This document shows, piece by piece, positions 7,588 to 15,765 of a stretch of DNA of 64,000 nucleotides. Within the stretch, counting starts at the first letter, position 1, and each line of letters starts with the position of its first letter. Source of the stretch: UBA4312 sp040266995 (GTDB lineage Bacteria; Bacillota_I; Bacilli_A; Erysipelotrichales; Erysipelotrichaceae); NCBI GenBank assembly GCA_040266995.1, contig JAWRHV010000023.1, forward strand, positions 95,754 through 159,753, in the 5' to 3' direction. Below the pieces are notes generated by a model. The model saw only the letters and a program-made list of their open reading frames with translations, was not told the origin of the DNA and did not search any database. Both the position numbers and the translations under genes were made by a program.

Positions 7588-9503
7588 ACGATCATCCCTC
7601 CCAGAATCATACAGAACAGGATGAGGATCCAGCCACTGGCAATCAGCTGAGAAAGCTTCATCGTTCGTTCCGGTTGAATAAAGTCCGTAAAATACAGATT
7701 GGACAACCACAATTTATTGTTGTGGCCCAGTGAATTGACAAACTGATTGTTGTTGCCCACATTCACACCACTCATATAAGACAGCTTTACATTGGACTGT
7801 TGATGTCGGATATAGGTGAAAGAAACAACCGGCACCATAAAGACAAACAGGAAGATCACAACCATGATGATCAGAATCGGTAAGGACAAAACATCCGTAT
7901 ACGTTCCGAACATCTCTATCAGTAACGGGTCTACGAATACCTGTGAAATGATTGGAAGCAATACGCATAACATGATCATCATACCGGCATGTACACGCAA
8001 AGAAAGCTTTTGGCTATCCTGTGTAATCGCATCGGTCTTCGCGCTTCCTCGATGATTGCGGCTGATTAGTTTTCCCACCCATTTTGTCCAATAAAGCCCT
8101 GTTGTCGCGCTGCCAAAAGCAATGAACAGAACCAAAAGAATATTACTGTCATCCACCGCTGCTTTTAACGCCGACCATTTGGAAATCAACATACCAAAAG
8201 GAGCCAGGAACATTCCGGCAATCCCGATAAACATAAATGTAGCTAACGAGGGTAAACGGTAGAGCAGACCATGCATATTTTCGATATCCCTGCTTCCGAT
8301 CCGGTTTTCCACAGCCCCTACTGTCTGGAACAGCAAAGATTTGGAAATCGAATGAAACATCATCAGGAACACAGCAGCCCAGATGGTTTCCGGCATTCCC
8401 ACACCACAGCAGGCAACCATCAAACCCAGATTGGAAATGGTCGAAAAAGCCAAAACCCTTTTTCCGTCATTTTGTGAAATAGCCAGAATACTCGCTACAA
8501 AGAAGGTAAAGCCCCCAACAAAGGACACCATATTGCCTGTTAAGGTACCACGCATGGCCGGAGCCAGACGCAGCAGAATATAGATTCCTGCTTTGACCAT
8601 CGTTGCACTATGTAACAATGCGCTCGATGGTGTCGGTGCCACCATAGCCCCCATCAGCCAGGTGGAAAAAGGCATCTGTGCCGCTTTTGTCAGAGCAGCA
8701 AATGCGATACATGCGATCGGAATGATGGCCGCCGCATTCTGCATATTCCCAAACAAAACAAGGTCATGGATCGAAACCGTTCCGACGGAACAACCAAAAT
8801 AGACAATCCCGAATGCCAGGACCATTCCGCCCAACAGGTTCATCCACAAGGCCCGAAATGAATTATTGACAGCCTCTTCTGTCTTTGTATAACCGATCAG
8901 AAGGAATGAACAAACACTGGTGATTTCCCAGAACAGATCGATCCACAAAAGACTGGATGACAGCACAAAACCGAACATAGCACCGATAAATATAAATAAT
9001 AAGGCAAAGAAGTATTGCCGCCGATCGGTATATTCTTTATGGTGGTTATGATATCCATACATATATCCAACCGCATATATTATAATCAGCCCTCCGATAA
9101 AGCCGATGATCAAACACATCAGGATGGACAGATGATCCACATAAATATGGTTCATCGTCTCCATTTCCGGTCCCTTGAGTTCAAACCACGTGATCAGCAG
9201 GGTAGGAACGATTGAGAGCAGACTGACCCAGTACTTTCGATACTTAAAGCTAAGGTAGGTAATCAGGCACATCAGTCCGATTTCAGCCGCTAAAATAAAA
9301 TGATCTATCCTATCTGTTTCCGGATAATAAGACATCACTTTGGTTCCGTTTGCCAGCCATTGACCAACCAGCAGGAATACGGCAGCCATAATCACAGCAA
9401 CCCCTGCATACATGATATGATCCCTTATTTTCGGTTCTTTTATGCAATAGATAAAAGGAGCACATAAAAAAGGGAATACAATTAAAAATACGGTTATCGG
9501 CAT
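7584..9503 (-). CDS. echA: Ech hydrogenase membrane subunit EchA (NuoL-like antiporter subunit)
   Basis: 639 residues and many membrane helices, related to the NuoL/MrpA antiporter-like subunits. Recognisable blocks are FWEITSVCSFLLIGY, the lysine-containing AALTKAAQMPFSTWL and APTPSSALLHSATMVKAGIY. It would form the H+ or Na+ channel that conserves the energy of ferredoxin-dependent H2 formation. It is the first gene of echABCDEF-hypCDE and has a good GGCGGAGGG site. A terminator just upstream isolates the operon from the gene before it; the promoter should lie in the short gap, but no strong match is visible. Confidence 0.93.
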   Translation of the reverse strand: MPITVFLIVFPFLCAPFIYCIKEPKIRDHIMYAGVAVIMAAVFLLVGQWLANGTKVMSYYPETDRIDHFILAAEIGLMCLITYLSFKYRKYWVSLLSIVPTLLITWFELKGPEMETMNHIYVDHLSILMCLIIGFIGGLIIIYAVGYMYGYHNHHKEYTDRRQYFFALLFIFIGAMFGFVLSSSLLWIDLFWEITSVCSFLLIGYTKTEEAVNNSFRALWMNLLGGMVLAFGIVYFGCSVGTVSIHDLVLFGNMQNAAAIIPIACIAFAALTKAAQMPFSTWLMGAMVAPTPSSALLHSATMVKAGIYILLRLAPAMRGTLTGNMVSFVGGFTFFVASILAISQNDGKRVLAFSTISNLGLMVACCGVGMPETIWAAVFLMMFHSISKSLLFQTVGAVENRIGSRDIENMHGLLYRLPSLATFMFIGIAGMFLAPFGMLISKWSALKAAVDDSNILLVLFIAFGSATTGLYWTKWVGKLISRNHRGSAKTDAITQDSQKLSLRVHAGMMIMLCVLLPIISQVFVDPLLIEMFGTYTDVLSLPILIIMVVIFLFVFMVPVVSFTYIRHQQSNVKLSYMSGVNVGNNNQFVNSLGHNNKLWLSNLYFTDFIQPERTMKLSQLIASGWILILFCMILGGMIV

Positions 9504-9554
9504 ATTTTTTCCCTCCGCCCTTTAAGACTTATTTATCATATTCCTATTTCAGAC

Positions 9555-9581
9555 AAAAAAAAAGGGATTGAATCCCTTTTT
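9555..9581 (-). terminator. Rho-independent terminator after the GGDEF-like gene
   Basis: A stem of nine base pairs (AAAAAGGGA with TCCCTTTTT, 9559-9567 and 9573-9581) with a long T-run on the minus strand, between the GGDEF-like gene and echA. Confidence 0.8.
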
Positions 9582-9589
9582 ATTAAATT

Positions 9590-10081
9590 TTATGAAATAT
9601 CTGCTTGATGATCATGATATATACATACAGAATTTCCCTTGGCTCCAGCTTCATCTAACGCTTTGAATGCTAAGTTAGCTGCCCCACGATATCCTCTGTC
9701 CAATTCATTGTCACTAATGGCAGCTCCTATGCTAACAGTAATTTTCTCACCGAATAATTCAGGTAGCTGAAGTGCCTGATGTAACTTCTCACATCGTTCT
9801 CTTAGCGTCTCCAGACTATCTAAATGATGAATCGCAATAATATAAGAGCCCCTGAACATCGAAGCAATAATTGTATCTTTGTTTTCAAATTCAAGAAGCT
9901 TCTTTTCAATTTCATCGGTAACGGCTTCCATCTGTACCTTATTCAATACCACATTCAAATATATATAATTGTCAATATCAAGCAGCACAACGGCATTGTT
10001 CGAACCGTTCAGATCCATTTCCCTAGCTTGTTTGCGGCATAATTCCTCAAAACTACTTCTTGTCTTCATTTCAGTACACAT
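9590..10081 (-). CDS. Stand-alone degenerate GGDEF-domain protein
   Basis: The ATG at 10081 was preferred to a GTG at 10090 because AAGGAGG then sits eight bases upstream, while it abuts the GTG. The product is 163 residues and looks like one GGDEF domain with no sensor part: DIDNYIYLN at 35-43 stands where DxDxFKxxND is expected, VSIGAA appears near residue 120, and the C-terminal A-x-x-AK-x-x-GN-x-V block is present. The signature itself is RGSYI at 77-81 instead of GGDEF, so cyclase activity is not expected. It may bind GTP or c-di-GMP weakly, or act through protein contacts (inference). It is a monocistronic gene with its own terminator. Confidence 0.7.
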   Translation of the reverse strand: MCTEMKTRSSFEELCRKQAREMDLNGSNNAVVLLDIDNYIYLNVVLNKVQMEAVTDEIEKKLLEFENKDTIIASMFRGSYIIAIHHLDSLETLRERCEKLHQALQLPELFGEKITVSIGAAISDNELDRGYRGAANLAFKALDEAGAKGNSVCIYHDHQADIS

Positions 10082-10299
10082 CTTATACACCTCCTTTCAA
10101 ATAATAAAACCAATACGTAAAAAGACTCCTTTGGAGCCAGCACGTTCATAGATGATCTGATGGAAAAATACTGTTAACGCTTGCTTTATTCTGAAATAAT
10201 TAAAATTATTTCATCTAGTTTTTAATATTATAGCACCTATTTATTGATAATCGTATACATTTTATATACTTTTGTTCATAATATTGTACTACTATAGTC

Positions 10300-10328
10300 A
10301 AAAAATACCACAGATGTGGTATTTTTTT
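10300..10328 (-). terminator. Rho-independent terminator after the small lipoprotein gene
   Basis: A 12-bp stem (10300-10311 with 10316-10327) around AGAT with A-rich and T-rich flanks, located 43 bases beyond the end of the lipoprotein gene on the minus strand. It is symmetrical and could also act on the plus strand. Confidence 0.75.
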
Positions 10329-10370
10329 CAATAAACATTTTCGCATTTTTGTACGATTATGGCTGATTTG

Positions 10371-10727
10371 TCACTTTGTTTTTTCAAATGTAAAAGTAAC
10401 ACCATCCTGTTCTACCACAAGATTATCACCATCTGCCTTAAACGCAAACGTATCCTGGCTGTCACTGACTTCCACACCGTTGTCTGTTTCATCCCATTTT
10501 CCGTTGCCGCTTTCTTCATTAAATGTCACAACGGCTTTGCCGTTATCTTTCAATTCTACAGTAAATTCACTATTTAGATCCTCCATGGACAGCTCCACAC
10601 CGGAATATTCCCCTTTGGTCGCTTTCCATGTCCCTACATATTTACTTCCGGACATATCTTTTCCACAACCCATCAAAACACAAACACATACAATGAGACA
10701 ACTGATGAATGATACGATTCTTTTCAT
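10371..10727 (-). CDS. Small lipoprotein with a lipocalin-like beta fold
   Basis: 118 residues with a clear lipoprotein signal: a basic start, a hydrophobic core and VLMGC with the lipidated cysteine at C21. The mature part starts near YVGTWKATKGEYSGVEL and alternates short beta strands (FTVELKDNGKA, NLVVEQDGVTFTFEK), a pattern common in small lipocalin-like or DUF-type lipoproteins of Bacillota. Function unknown; exposure on the outer face of the membrane is inferred. TAGGAGG precedes the ATG. A perfect inverted repeat lies directly upstream of the ribosome site and may control the gene. Confidence 0.75.
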   Translation of the reverse strand: MKRIVSFISCLIVCVCVLMGCGKDMSGSKYVGTWKATKGEYSGVELSMEDLNSEFTVELKDNGKAVVTFNEESGNGKWDETDNGVEVSDSQDTFAFKADGDNLVVEQDGVTFTFEKTK

Positions 10728-10737
10728 ATTTCCTCCT

Positions 10738-10775
10738 ATTGATAAAAGTATTATTTCTATATGTATTTTATCAAT
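10738..10775 (-). repeat. 10-bp inverted repeat upstream of the lipoprotein gene
   Basis: Arms ATTGATAAAA (10738-10747) and TTTTATCAAT (10766-10775) are perfect complements 18 bases apart. The inner arm touches the lipoprotein ribosome site, and a TAATAC box lies between the arms, so an operator or an mRNA hairpin are both possible. A G5/C5/G5 cluster lies just beyond (10782-10808). Confidence 0.55.
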
Positions 10776-10810
10776 CTGGAAGGGGGTTTGTTTACCCCCA
10801 TCTGGGGGAT

Positions 10811-10840
10811 GAAAAAAAGAGCTGTTTCCAAGAACAGCTC
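10811..10840 (-). terminator. Rho-independent terminator after hppA1
   Basis: GAGCTGTT and AACAGCTC (10819-10826 and 10833-10840) form an 8-bp stem followed on the minus strand by seven T residues, ten bases past the hppA1 stop. Confidence 0.85.
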
Positions 10841-10849
10841 CTTAAATTT

Positions 10850-12982
10850 CTATCTAAATAAAGTGATATGTGTGAAGACAACGGCCATCGAGTTGGCAAC
10901 CGTCGACATCGTTTTGATAAAGATATCCAGCGCAACACCGACAACATCCTTACGAGTATCACCGACCGTATCGCCGGTTACAGCCGCTTTATGAGCCGGC
11001 GTTCCCTTTTCGCTGCCGGCAATGGCGCCACTTTCAATGTATTTCTTGGCATTATCGAATGCACCACCGGAATTTCCCATAAAGATAGCCCGTGGAATTG
11101 CACAGATTGTAGCACCGATCAGCATACCACCGACAAACTCAACACCGAATAAGAATCCACCGATAATCGGAATGACCAGAGCCAGCACCGATGGAACCAG
11201 CATCTTGCGTAAAGCCGTATTGGCAGCCATCGCAATCATCTTGTTGTAATCCGGTTTAACCGTTCCTTCCAGAACACCCGGAACGGATAACTGACGATCG
11301 CCTTCATCAGCCATCAGCTTGGCCGCATCGATCGTATTATCTGTCAGTAACGCACTGAAGTATTCAACCATGGCACCACCGATGATACCACCGGCAATAA
11401 CAACGAAGCTTGCCATATTCAATACCGGTTCTTTTCCTACAGTTGCATAGTTGGATACATAAGCAACAATCAGAGATACCGTCGCAAAGGCAGCCGATCC
11501 AATGGCAAATCCTTTACCGACAGCAGCCGTTGTATTTCCGACTGCATCCAGCTTGTCTGTGATCACGCGGACCTTGGCATCCAGATGGCAGGACTCGGCA
11601 ATACCACCGGCATTATCGGCAATCGGTCCGAATGCATCAATTGATACGGTTGCGCCGACAAAAGCCAGCATACCTAATGCAGATACGGCAATTCCGTAGG
11701 TTCCGCATAATTTTCCGGACAAGAACAAAGCGATACCGATCACAAGGATCGGAAGCAGACAGGACCGGGATCCTACCGCATCTCCCTTTGTGATAACAAA
11801 AGCTTCCCCTTCGTTGGCAATCTTAGCCAGATCACGGGTCGGTTTATAGTCAGTGCTTGTGTAATATTCGGTAATACTTCCGATCGCAACACCACTGATA
11901 ATACCCAGTACGGAAGATAACCATGGAGATACCCATCCCAAGCGGAATGCATCGTACAAAGGAACGCGGGCGAAGATGATCATACTGGCAAAGAAGCCAA
12001 GACCAATTGTCAACCCGGCCGAGATCCATGTAGCCAGATCCAATTCCCGAGATGGATTATCCGACATCTTTTTGATGGAAGCATAGAACAAGCCGATCAG
12101 GCAGGATAATAATCCTAAACCTGCCAAAACGATCGGATAACGGATCGTCGCGTTCAGTGTCGCTTCCGTAATTCCCTTGGCGCTATTGGCAAGTGCACTA
12201 TTATATACCGTTACCGCAATCATCAAAGAGGCAGCAATGGTTGCCACAAAGCTTTCCAGCAAGTCGGAACAGTTACCGGCAATATCATTGACATTGTCCC
12301 CGATAAAATCGGCGATTGTGTTCGGCACACGGCTGTCATCTTCCGGCAGATCATGACGGATCTTTCCCAGAATATCCGCTGAAATATCAGCAGCCTTTGT
12401 ATAGTTACCACCGGCAACACGGTTGAACATCGCCACGATCGAGCATCCCAGGGAATACGTCGTAATTCTTGTAATACCCGGATTACATGGTAAGTTCACT
12501 AACAATCCATGGCTTTCTGCCGAGGCATCAATGCCTTTAAAGATGAGCAAGACCAGAACCAATCCCAGCAGACCCATCGCCTGTACACTTAAACCGCTGA
12601 TAGAACCGCCACATAGCGCAACCTTAACCGTTTCACCGATGGAAAGGCTCTTGCGCGCTTTGTTAGCCGTACGTACGTTGGCATAGGTTGCACTCTGCAT
12701 ACCTAATACACATACGATGCTGCTCATCAATGCGCCGACCATTAAAGTCAGACCACTTGTCTTTTCCACAAACAAGCTGAAGATAATAGCCAAAACGATC
12801 ACTACAGCGATGATAGCTTTGAACTCTGTTTTGATGAACGTATCGGCTCCATCACGAATAATACCCGCCAGTTCTTTCATGTCTTCCGTGCCTTCGCTCA
12901 TTTTTTTGATACGATTATAATTCATGAATACATAGAGCATAGCCACGATACATAAAACGAGTATAATACATAAATACAACAT
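10850..12982 (-). CDS. hppA: Membrane pyrophosphatase, divergent paralogue (HppA1)
   Basis: 710 residues with about 16 membrane helices. It hydrolyses cytoplasmic PPi and pumps Na+ and/or H+. The start at 12982 (MLYLCIILV) has AAGGGAGG upstream. Core motifs are present: TKAADISADILGK, a DD-x-R-x-P-x-TIAD block, GDNVND, and GNTTAAVGKGFAIGSAA, whose Ala-Ala (not Lys) marks the K+-dependent type. Several usually invariant blocks differ: DNVNDIAGNCSDLLESF replaces the canonical DNVGDVAGMGADLFESY, and TRKDVVGVALDIFIK follows GDTVGD where PFKDTSGPSINILIK is usual. A canonical second copy lies at 33099-35084. The pumped ion cannot be read from the sequence. Confidence 0.9.
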   Translation of the reverse strand: MLYLCIILVLCIVAMLYVFMNYNRIKKMSEGTEDMKELAGIIRDGADTFIKTEFKAIIAVVIVLAIIFSLFVEKTSGLTLMVGALMSSIVCVLGMQSATYANVRTANKARKSLSIGETVKVALCGGSISGLSVQAMGLLGLVLVLLIFKGIDASAESHGLLVNLPCNPGITRITTYSLGCSIVAMFNRVAGGNYTKAADISADILGKIRHDLPEDDSRVPNTIADFIGDNVNDIAGNCSDLLESFVATIAASLMIAVTVYNSALANSAKGITEATLNATIRYPIVLAGLGLLSCLIGLFYASIKKMSDNPSRELDLATWISAGLTIGLGFFASMIIFARVPLYDAFRLGWVSPWLSSVLGIISGVAIGSITEYYTSTDYKPTRDLAKIANEGEAFVITKGDAVGSRSCLLPILVIGIALFLSGKLCGTYGIAVSALGMLAFVGATVSIDAFGPIADNAGGIAESCHLDAKVRVITDKLDAVGNTTAAVGKGFAIGSAAFATVSLIVAYVSNYATVGKEPVLNMASFVVIAGGIIGGAMVEYFSALLTDNTIDAAKLMADEGDRQLSVPGVLEGTVKPDYNKMIAMAANTALRKMLVPSVLALVIPIIGGFLFGVEFVGGMLIGATICAIPRAIFMGNSGGAFDNAKKYIESGAIAGSEKGTPAHKAAVTGDTVGDTRKDVVGVALDIFIKTMSTVANSMAVVFTHITLFR

Positions 12983-13028
12983 CTTTATATCCTCCCTTTT
13001 TACATATCGATATAACAATTTCCAATCT

Positions 13029-13058
13029 ATCGTAACACATTTTCTCTATCTTTGTCAC
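13029..13058 (-). promoter_or_regulatory. Probable promoter for hppA1
   Basis: On the minus strand: GTGACA (13053-13058), an 18-bp spacer and TACGAT (13029-13034), with the mRNA start expected about 40 bases before the hppA1 start. The match to consensus is moderate. Confidence 0.45.
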
Positions 13059-13170
13059 ATATTTTTCACATTATTTTTATTTTGAATTTTCAAAATTGAC
13101 AATTTAAAAAAAGGGAAATTTCGATTATCATATAATTAAAGAACAACGACCGAACGGAAAGGAGACGAAC

Positions 13171-14247
13171 ATGTCAAACAAACCAAAAATAATGTATGTC
13201 GTAAAACGACTAAGTGGTGGTATTTTCACATATCTCGTTCATTTAACCGAAAGACTGATCGATAAATATGACATTGTGATTGCTTATTCCACCACACCAG
13301 AAACACCAAAAAGGTTCCGTGACTATTTCGATTCCCGGATTCCAATGTTTCGCATTAAAAACTTCTCGGAAAGCTCCAACATTCTTTCTTTTTCCGGAGC
13401 CAAAGCCGAATTGAAAGCGCTTGTGGAAGAACAGGATCCGGATATCATACATTTCCACGGGCATGGTGCCGGAAAAATCGGACGTAGAGCTCTTGAAGGA
13501 TGCGGAATACCGATGTTCTATACACCGCATGGATATTTGTATCTGGCGGAGAATCATAATATTCTGACCAGAAGCATGGAACGCCGCAGCGAGGAACAAG
13601 GCGCCAAGATCGACTGTATGACCATTGCCTGCAGTAAGGGCGAATATGCGGAAACTCTGGGGTTAACCGATAATGCCACTTATGTAAACAATGGAATCGA
13701 TATGGCTGAGCTGGATGAAATCGTAAGAAATGTCAAAATTGAAGACCATCCGCTGACTGTTTATACGACCGGTTTGATCAACACACAGAAAAATGCCGGA
13801 TTATTTAATGAAATTGCTCACGCTATGCCGGATGTGCAATTCAAATGGATCGGTGACGGAGATCGAAAATACAAACTGACAGCACCCAATGTTCATGTAA
13901 CCGGATGGTTATCCAGAGAAGATGCGATCCGGGAAGCTTATTCCTCCGATGTATTTATCCTGACCTCCTTATGGGAAGGCCTTCCGATTTCCCTGCTGGA
14001 AGCTATGTATATGCGTAAGCTCTGTGTTGTTTCCAATGTAGTCGGTTCAAGGGATGTAATCACTAACGGATTTAACGGGTTTGTCGTAGACAGCGCCGCT
14101 GCTTTTGTCAACGCCATCAACCAGATCGGTTATCCGCATGTCGAAGAAATCAAGGAGAATGCTTATCTGGATATCGTAGAAAACTACGATGTCAACAAAA
14201 TGGCCATCGCATATGACCGCATTTATCAGAAAGCTCTGCATAAATAG
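13171..14247 (+). CDS. GT4-type glycosyltransferase
   Basis: 358 residues with a GT-B fold. N-terminal: KIMYVVKRLSGGIFTYLVHL, then DIIHFHGHGAGK and YTPHGY. The C-terminal nucleotide-sugar domain has TTGLINTQKNAG, WIGDGDRKY, VTGWL and the donor-binding EGLPISLLEAM. These are family GT4 marks, but the sugar and acceptor cannot be told. It is transcribed divergently from hppA1, with GAAAGGAG before the ATG and its own terminator, so it is probably monocistronic. Likely roles are cell-surface glycan or glycolipid synthesis (inference). Confidence 0.85.
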   Translation: MSNKPKIMYVVKRLSGGIFTYLVHLTERLIDKYDIVIAYSTTPETPKRFRDYFDSRIPMFRIKNFSESSNILSFSGAKAELKALVEEQDPDIIHFHGHGAGKIGRRALEGCGIPMFYTPHGYLYLAENHNILTRSMERRSEEQGAKIDCMTIACSKGEYAETLGLTDNATYVNNGIDMAELDEIVRNVKIEDHPLTVYTTGLINTQKNAGLFNEIAHAMPDVQFKWIGDGDRKYKLTAPNVHVTGWLSREDAIREAYSSDVFILTSLWEGLPISLLEAMYMRKLCVVSNVVGSRDVITNGFNGFVVDSAAAFVNAINQIGYPHVEEIKENAYLDIVENYDVNKMAIAYDRIYQKALHK

Positions 14248-14256
14248 AATGGAAAG

Positions 14257-14281
14257 GTCCCTAATATAGGGACTCTTTTTT
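14257..14281 (+). terminator. Rho-independent terminator after the glycosyltransferase
   Basis: GTCCCTA (14257-14263) pairs with TAGGGAC (14267-14273) around a 3-base loop, followed by a T-run. Confidence 0.8.
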
Positions 14282-14303
14282 GGTTCTTTGATAAAATATA
14301 GCC

Positions 14304-14552
14304 ATGAGCCATTACGTTTACATCGTCGAATGCAGCGACGGATCGTATTATACCGGATATACAAACAACATAAAAAAACGGCTTGCAGCCCACAATACCG
14401 GAAAAGGTGCAAAATACACAAAAAGCCGACGGCCCGTGCGATTGATCTATCAGGAAGCCTTTGAACACAAAACTGACGCTTTAAAGCGTGAATACGCCAT
14501 CAAGCAGCTGTCAAGAAGTGAAAAAGCCGCGCTAATACGCAAGATTTCTTGA
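14304..14552 (+). CDS. GIY-YIG domain protein (UPF0213/YhbQ-like)
   Basis: 82 residues, the usual size of the stand-alone YhbQ/YazA group. The motif pair reads HYVYIVECSDGSYYTGYTNN (the 'GIY' part is VYI and the 'YIG' part is YTG), followed by KRLAAHNTGKGAKYT and a conserved arginine and glutamate region (RPVRLIYQE). The family fold is that of a nuclease domain, but the cellular role of the small proteins is unsettled. No strong ribosome site is obvious. Confidence 0.88.
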   Translation: MSHYVYIVECSDGSYYTGYTNNIKKRLAAHNTGKGAKYTKSRRPVRLIYQEAFEHKTDALKREYAIKQLSRSEKAALIRKIS

Positions 14553-14612
14553 TATATCCTTATTGTTTATATTAATATGAGATTAATGAATGATAATAAA
14601 ACAGGAGGTTCC

Positions 14613-15443
14613 ATGAAGAGTTTTATCCGAAAATTTGGTATCTTTATAACCAGTCTGGCGATTTTATGCTCTATCTTTGCGGTTTCATTCAGTCAGACCC
14701 TATTTAAAGAAGATTTTATGAAAGCGCAGCTTGACAAAACCAACCTATATTCCGATATTACCATCGAAATCAAGCGCGATATGAAACAATCCATTATGGA
14801 GGACACAACATTCGGGACGGCCCTGGAATCGGTCATCGATGTATTCCTGGACACCATCATCACACAGGAAGCAATCACGAAAGAGGTAGACGCGGTCATC
14901 GATCAAATCTATGAAGGCAAGGATATCCAGATCAGCGGCGAGTATTTGACCCAGGATTATGTATCCCATATGCAGGCATTCCTGAAAGAATACAACGTTA
15001 CTGCCGGTGAAAAGGAGCTGAAATCCCTCATTGACCCGATTGTACAGGAGTCATTGAAAAATGTGGTCATCAGCGATCGTGTCAAAAATGCCGTGAATCT
15101 GTTCTATCAGGCAAAACAGGCGACCGATATTGCCAAGTATGCGGCACCAGCTGTTTCCATACTGCTGATCCTGGCCATGCTGATCTTTACACAGGATAAG
15201 ATAAAAAACGTTGGATTCATATTCTTATGGGCCGGTATCATTCTGGCTGTACTGATTACGCTTGGATTTGCAGCAACCGTTCTGCTGAAGCTGTATCCAT
15301 CCAGTGCAACTGTAACCAGCTTCATCAACACTCTACGTGACAGTCTGATGATCGCTTATTACATTACCGCCGGCATTAGTGCCGCCTTCGGCCTGCTTCT
15401 GTTATTGATCCATTGGATCATCAAGAAAATCAGAAACCGATAA
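14613..15443 (+). CDS. Uncharacterised membrane protein with a large external domain
   Basis: The start at 14613 (MKSFIRKFG) follows AGGAGG. Of its 276 residues, about 10-30 form a signal-anchor helix. Residues about 35-175 are hydrophilic and helical with several short amphipathic segments, probably outside the cell. Three hydrophobic segments close the protein (about 180-205, 210-235 and 245-270), ending in KKIRNR. This layout of one N-terminal and three C-terminal helices is shared by several unnamed Bacillota proteins; I do not recognise a functional family. It has its own terminator. Confidence 0.75.
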   Translation: MKSFIRKFGIFITSLAILCSIFAVSFSQTLFKEDFMKAQLDKTNLYSDITIEIKRDMKQSIMEDTTFGTALESVIDVFLDTIITQEAITKEVDAVIDQIYEGKDIQISGEYLTQDYVSHMQAFLKEYNVTAGEKELKSLIDPIVQESLKNVVISDRVKNAVNLFYQAKQATDIAKYAAPAVSILLILAMLIFTQDKIKNVGFIFLWAGIILAVLITLGFAATVLLKLYPSSATVTSFINTLRDSLMIAYYITAGISAAFGLLLLLIHWIIKKIRNR

Positions 15444-15471
15444 TCAGGAGAATTGTCTCTCCTGATTTTTT
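15442..15471 (+). terminator. Rho-independent terminator
   Basis: AATCAGGAGA (15442-15451) pairs with TCTCCTGATT (15458-15467), followed by a T-run. It overlaps the stop codon of the membrane protein gene. Confidence 0.88.
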
Positions 15472-15546
15472 ATATGTTGTACCTCTGTTTATATGTTTAA
15501 AAACAGTAAATATTTTATGGTTTTAACTATTTTCATAAATTATTAG

Positions 15547-15575
15547 TTGAAAAACTCATCAAACAGGATTAATAT
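15547..15575 (+). promoter_or_regulatory. Promoter of the glycerol operon
   Basis: TTGAAA (15547-15552), a 17-bp spacer and TAATAT (15570-15575). Transcription is expected to start near 15582, giving a leader of about 180 bases before glpP. Confidence 0.75.
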
Positions 15576-15581
15576 GAAATT

Positions 15582-15765
15582 GTAAAGGATTGAAAGCCCT
15601 TTCAATCCATAAAACTGAATGATACCTAAGGAGATTTTGAGAGCATTGGAGGTATATGATTGTGGTTAAATCATATTTTTCTGTGCTCTTTTTTAATACA
15701 AATATCATATTTCAAAGGTATCTATCAGTTTATGTATATACGGCCAAGAAGCCCGAGGTATCCCC
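15582..15765 (+). promoter_or_regulatory. Antitermination leader of glpP
   Basis: The leader holds two structures. The first is a hairpin (15587-15594 with 15601-15608). The second is a longer terminator-like hairpin with outer stem AGAGCA/TGCTCT (15640-15645 and 15684-15689) and inner stem ATATGATT/AATCATAT (15654-15661 and 15669-15676), followed by a run of T. A terminator placed before a GlpP gene fits GlpP-dependent antitermination as known for the Bacillus glp regulon. Binding of GlpP here is inferred. Confidence 0.7.

Noticed and set aside
10782..10808. G-rich tract as a G-quadruplex
   Set aside because: Only two G5 runs exist on this strand with C5 between them, so simple hairpin alternatives are more plausible.
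13096..13136. TTGACA and TATAAT as the glycosyltransferase promoter
   Set aside because: The spacer is 29 bases, far from the usual 16-18, so the two boxes do not form a standard promoter pair.
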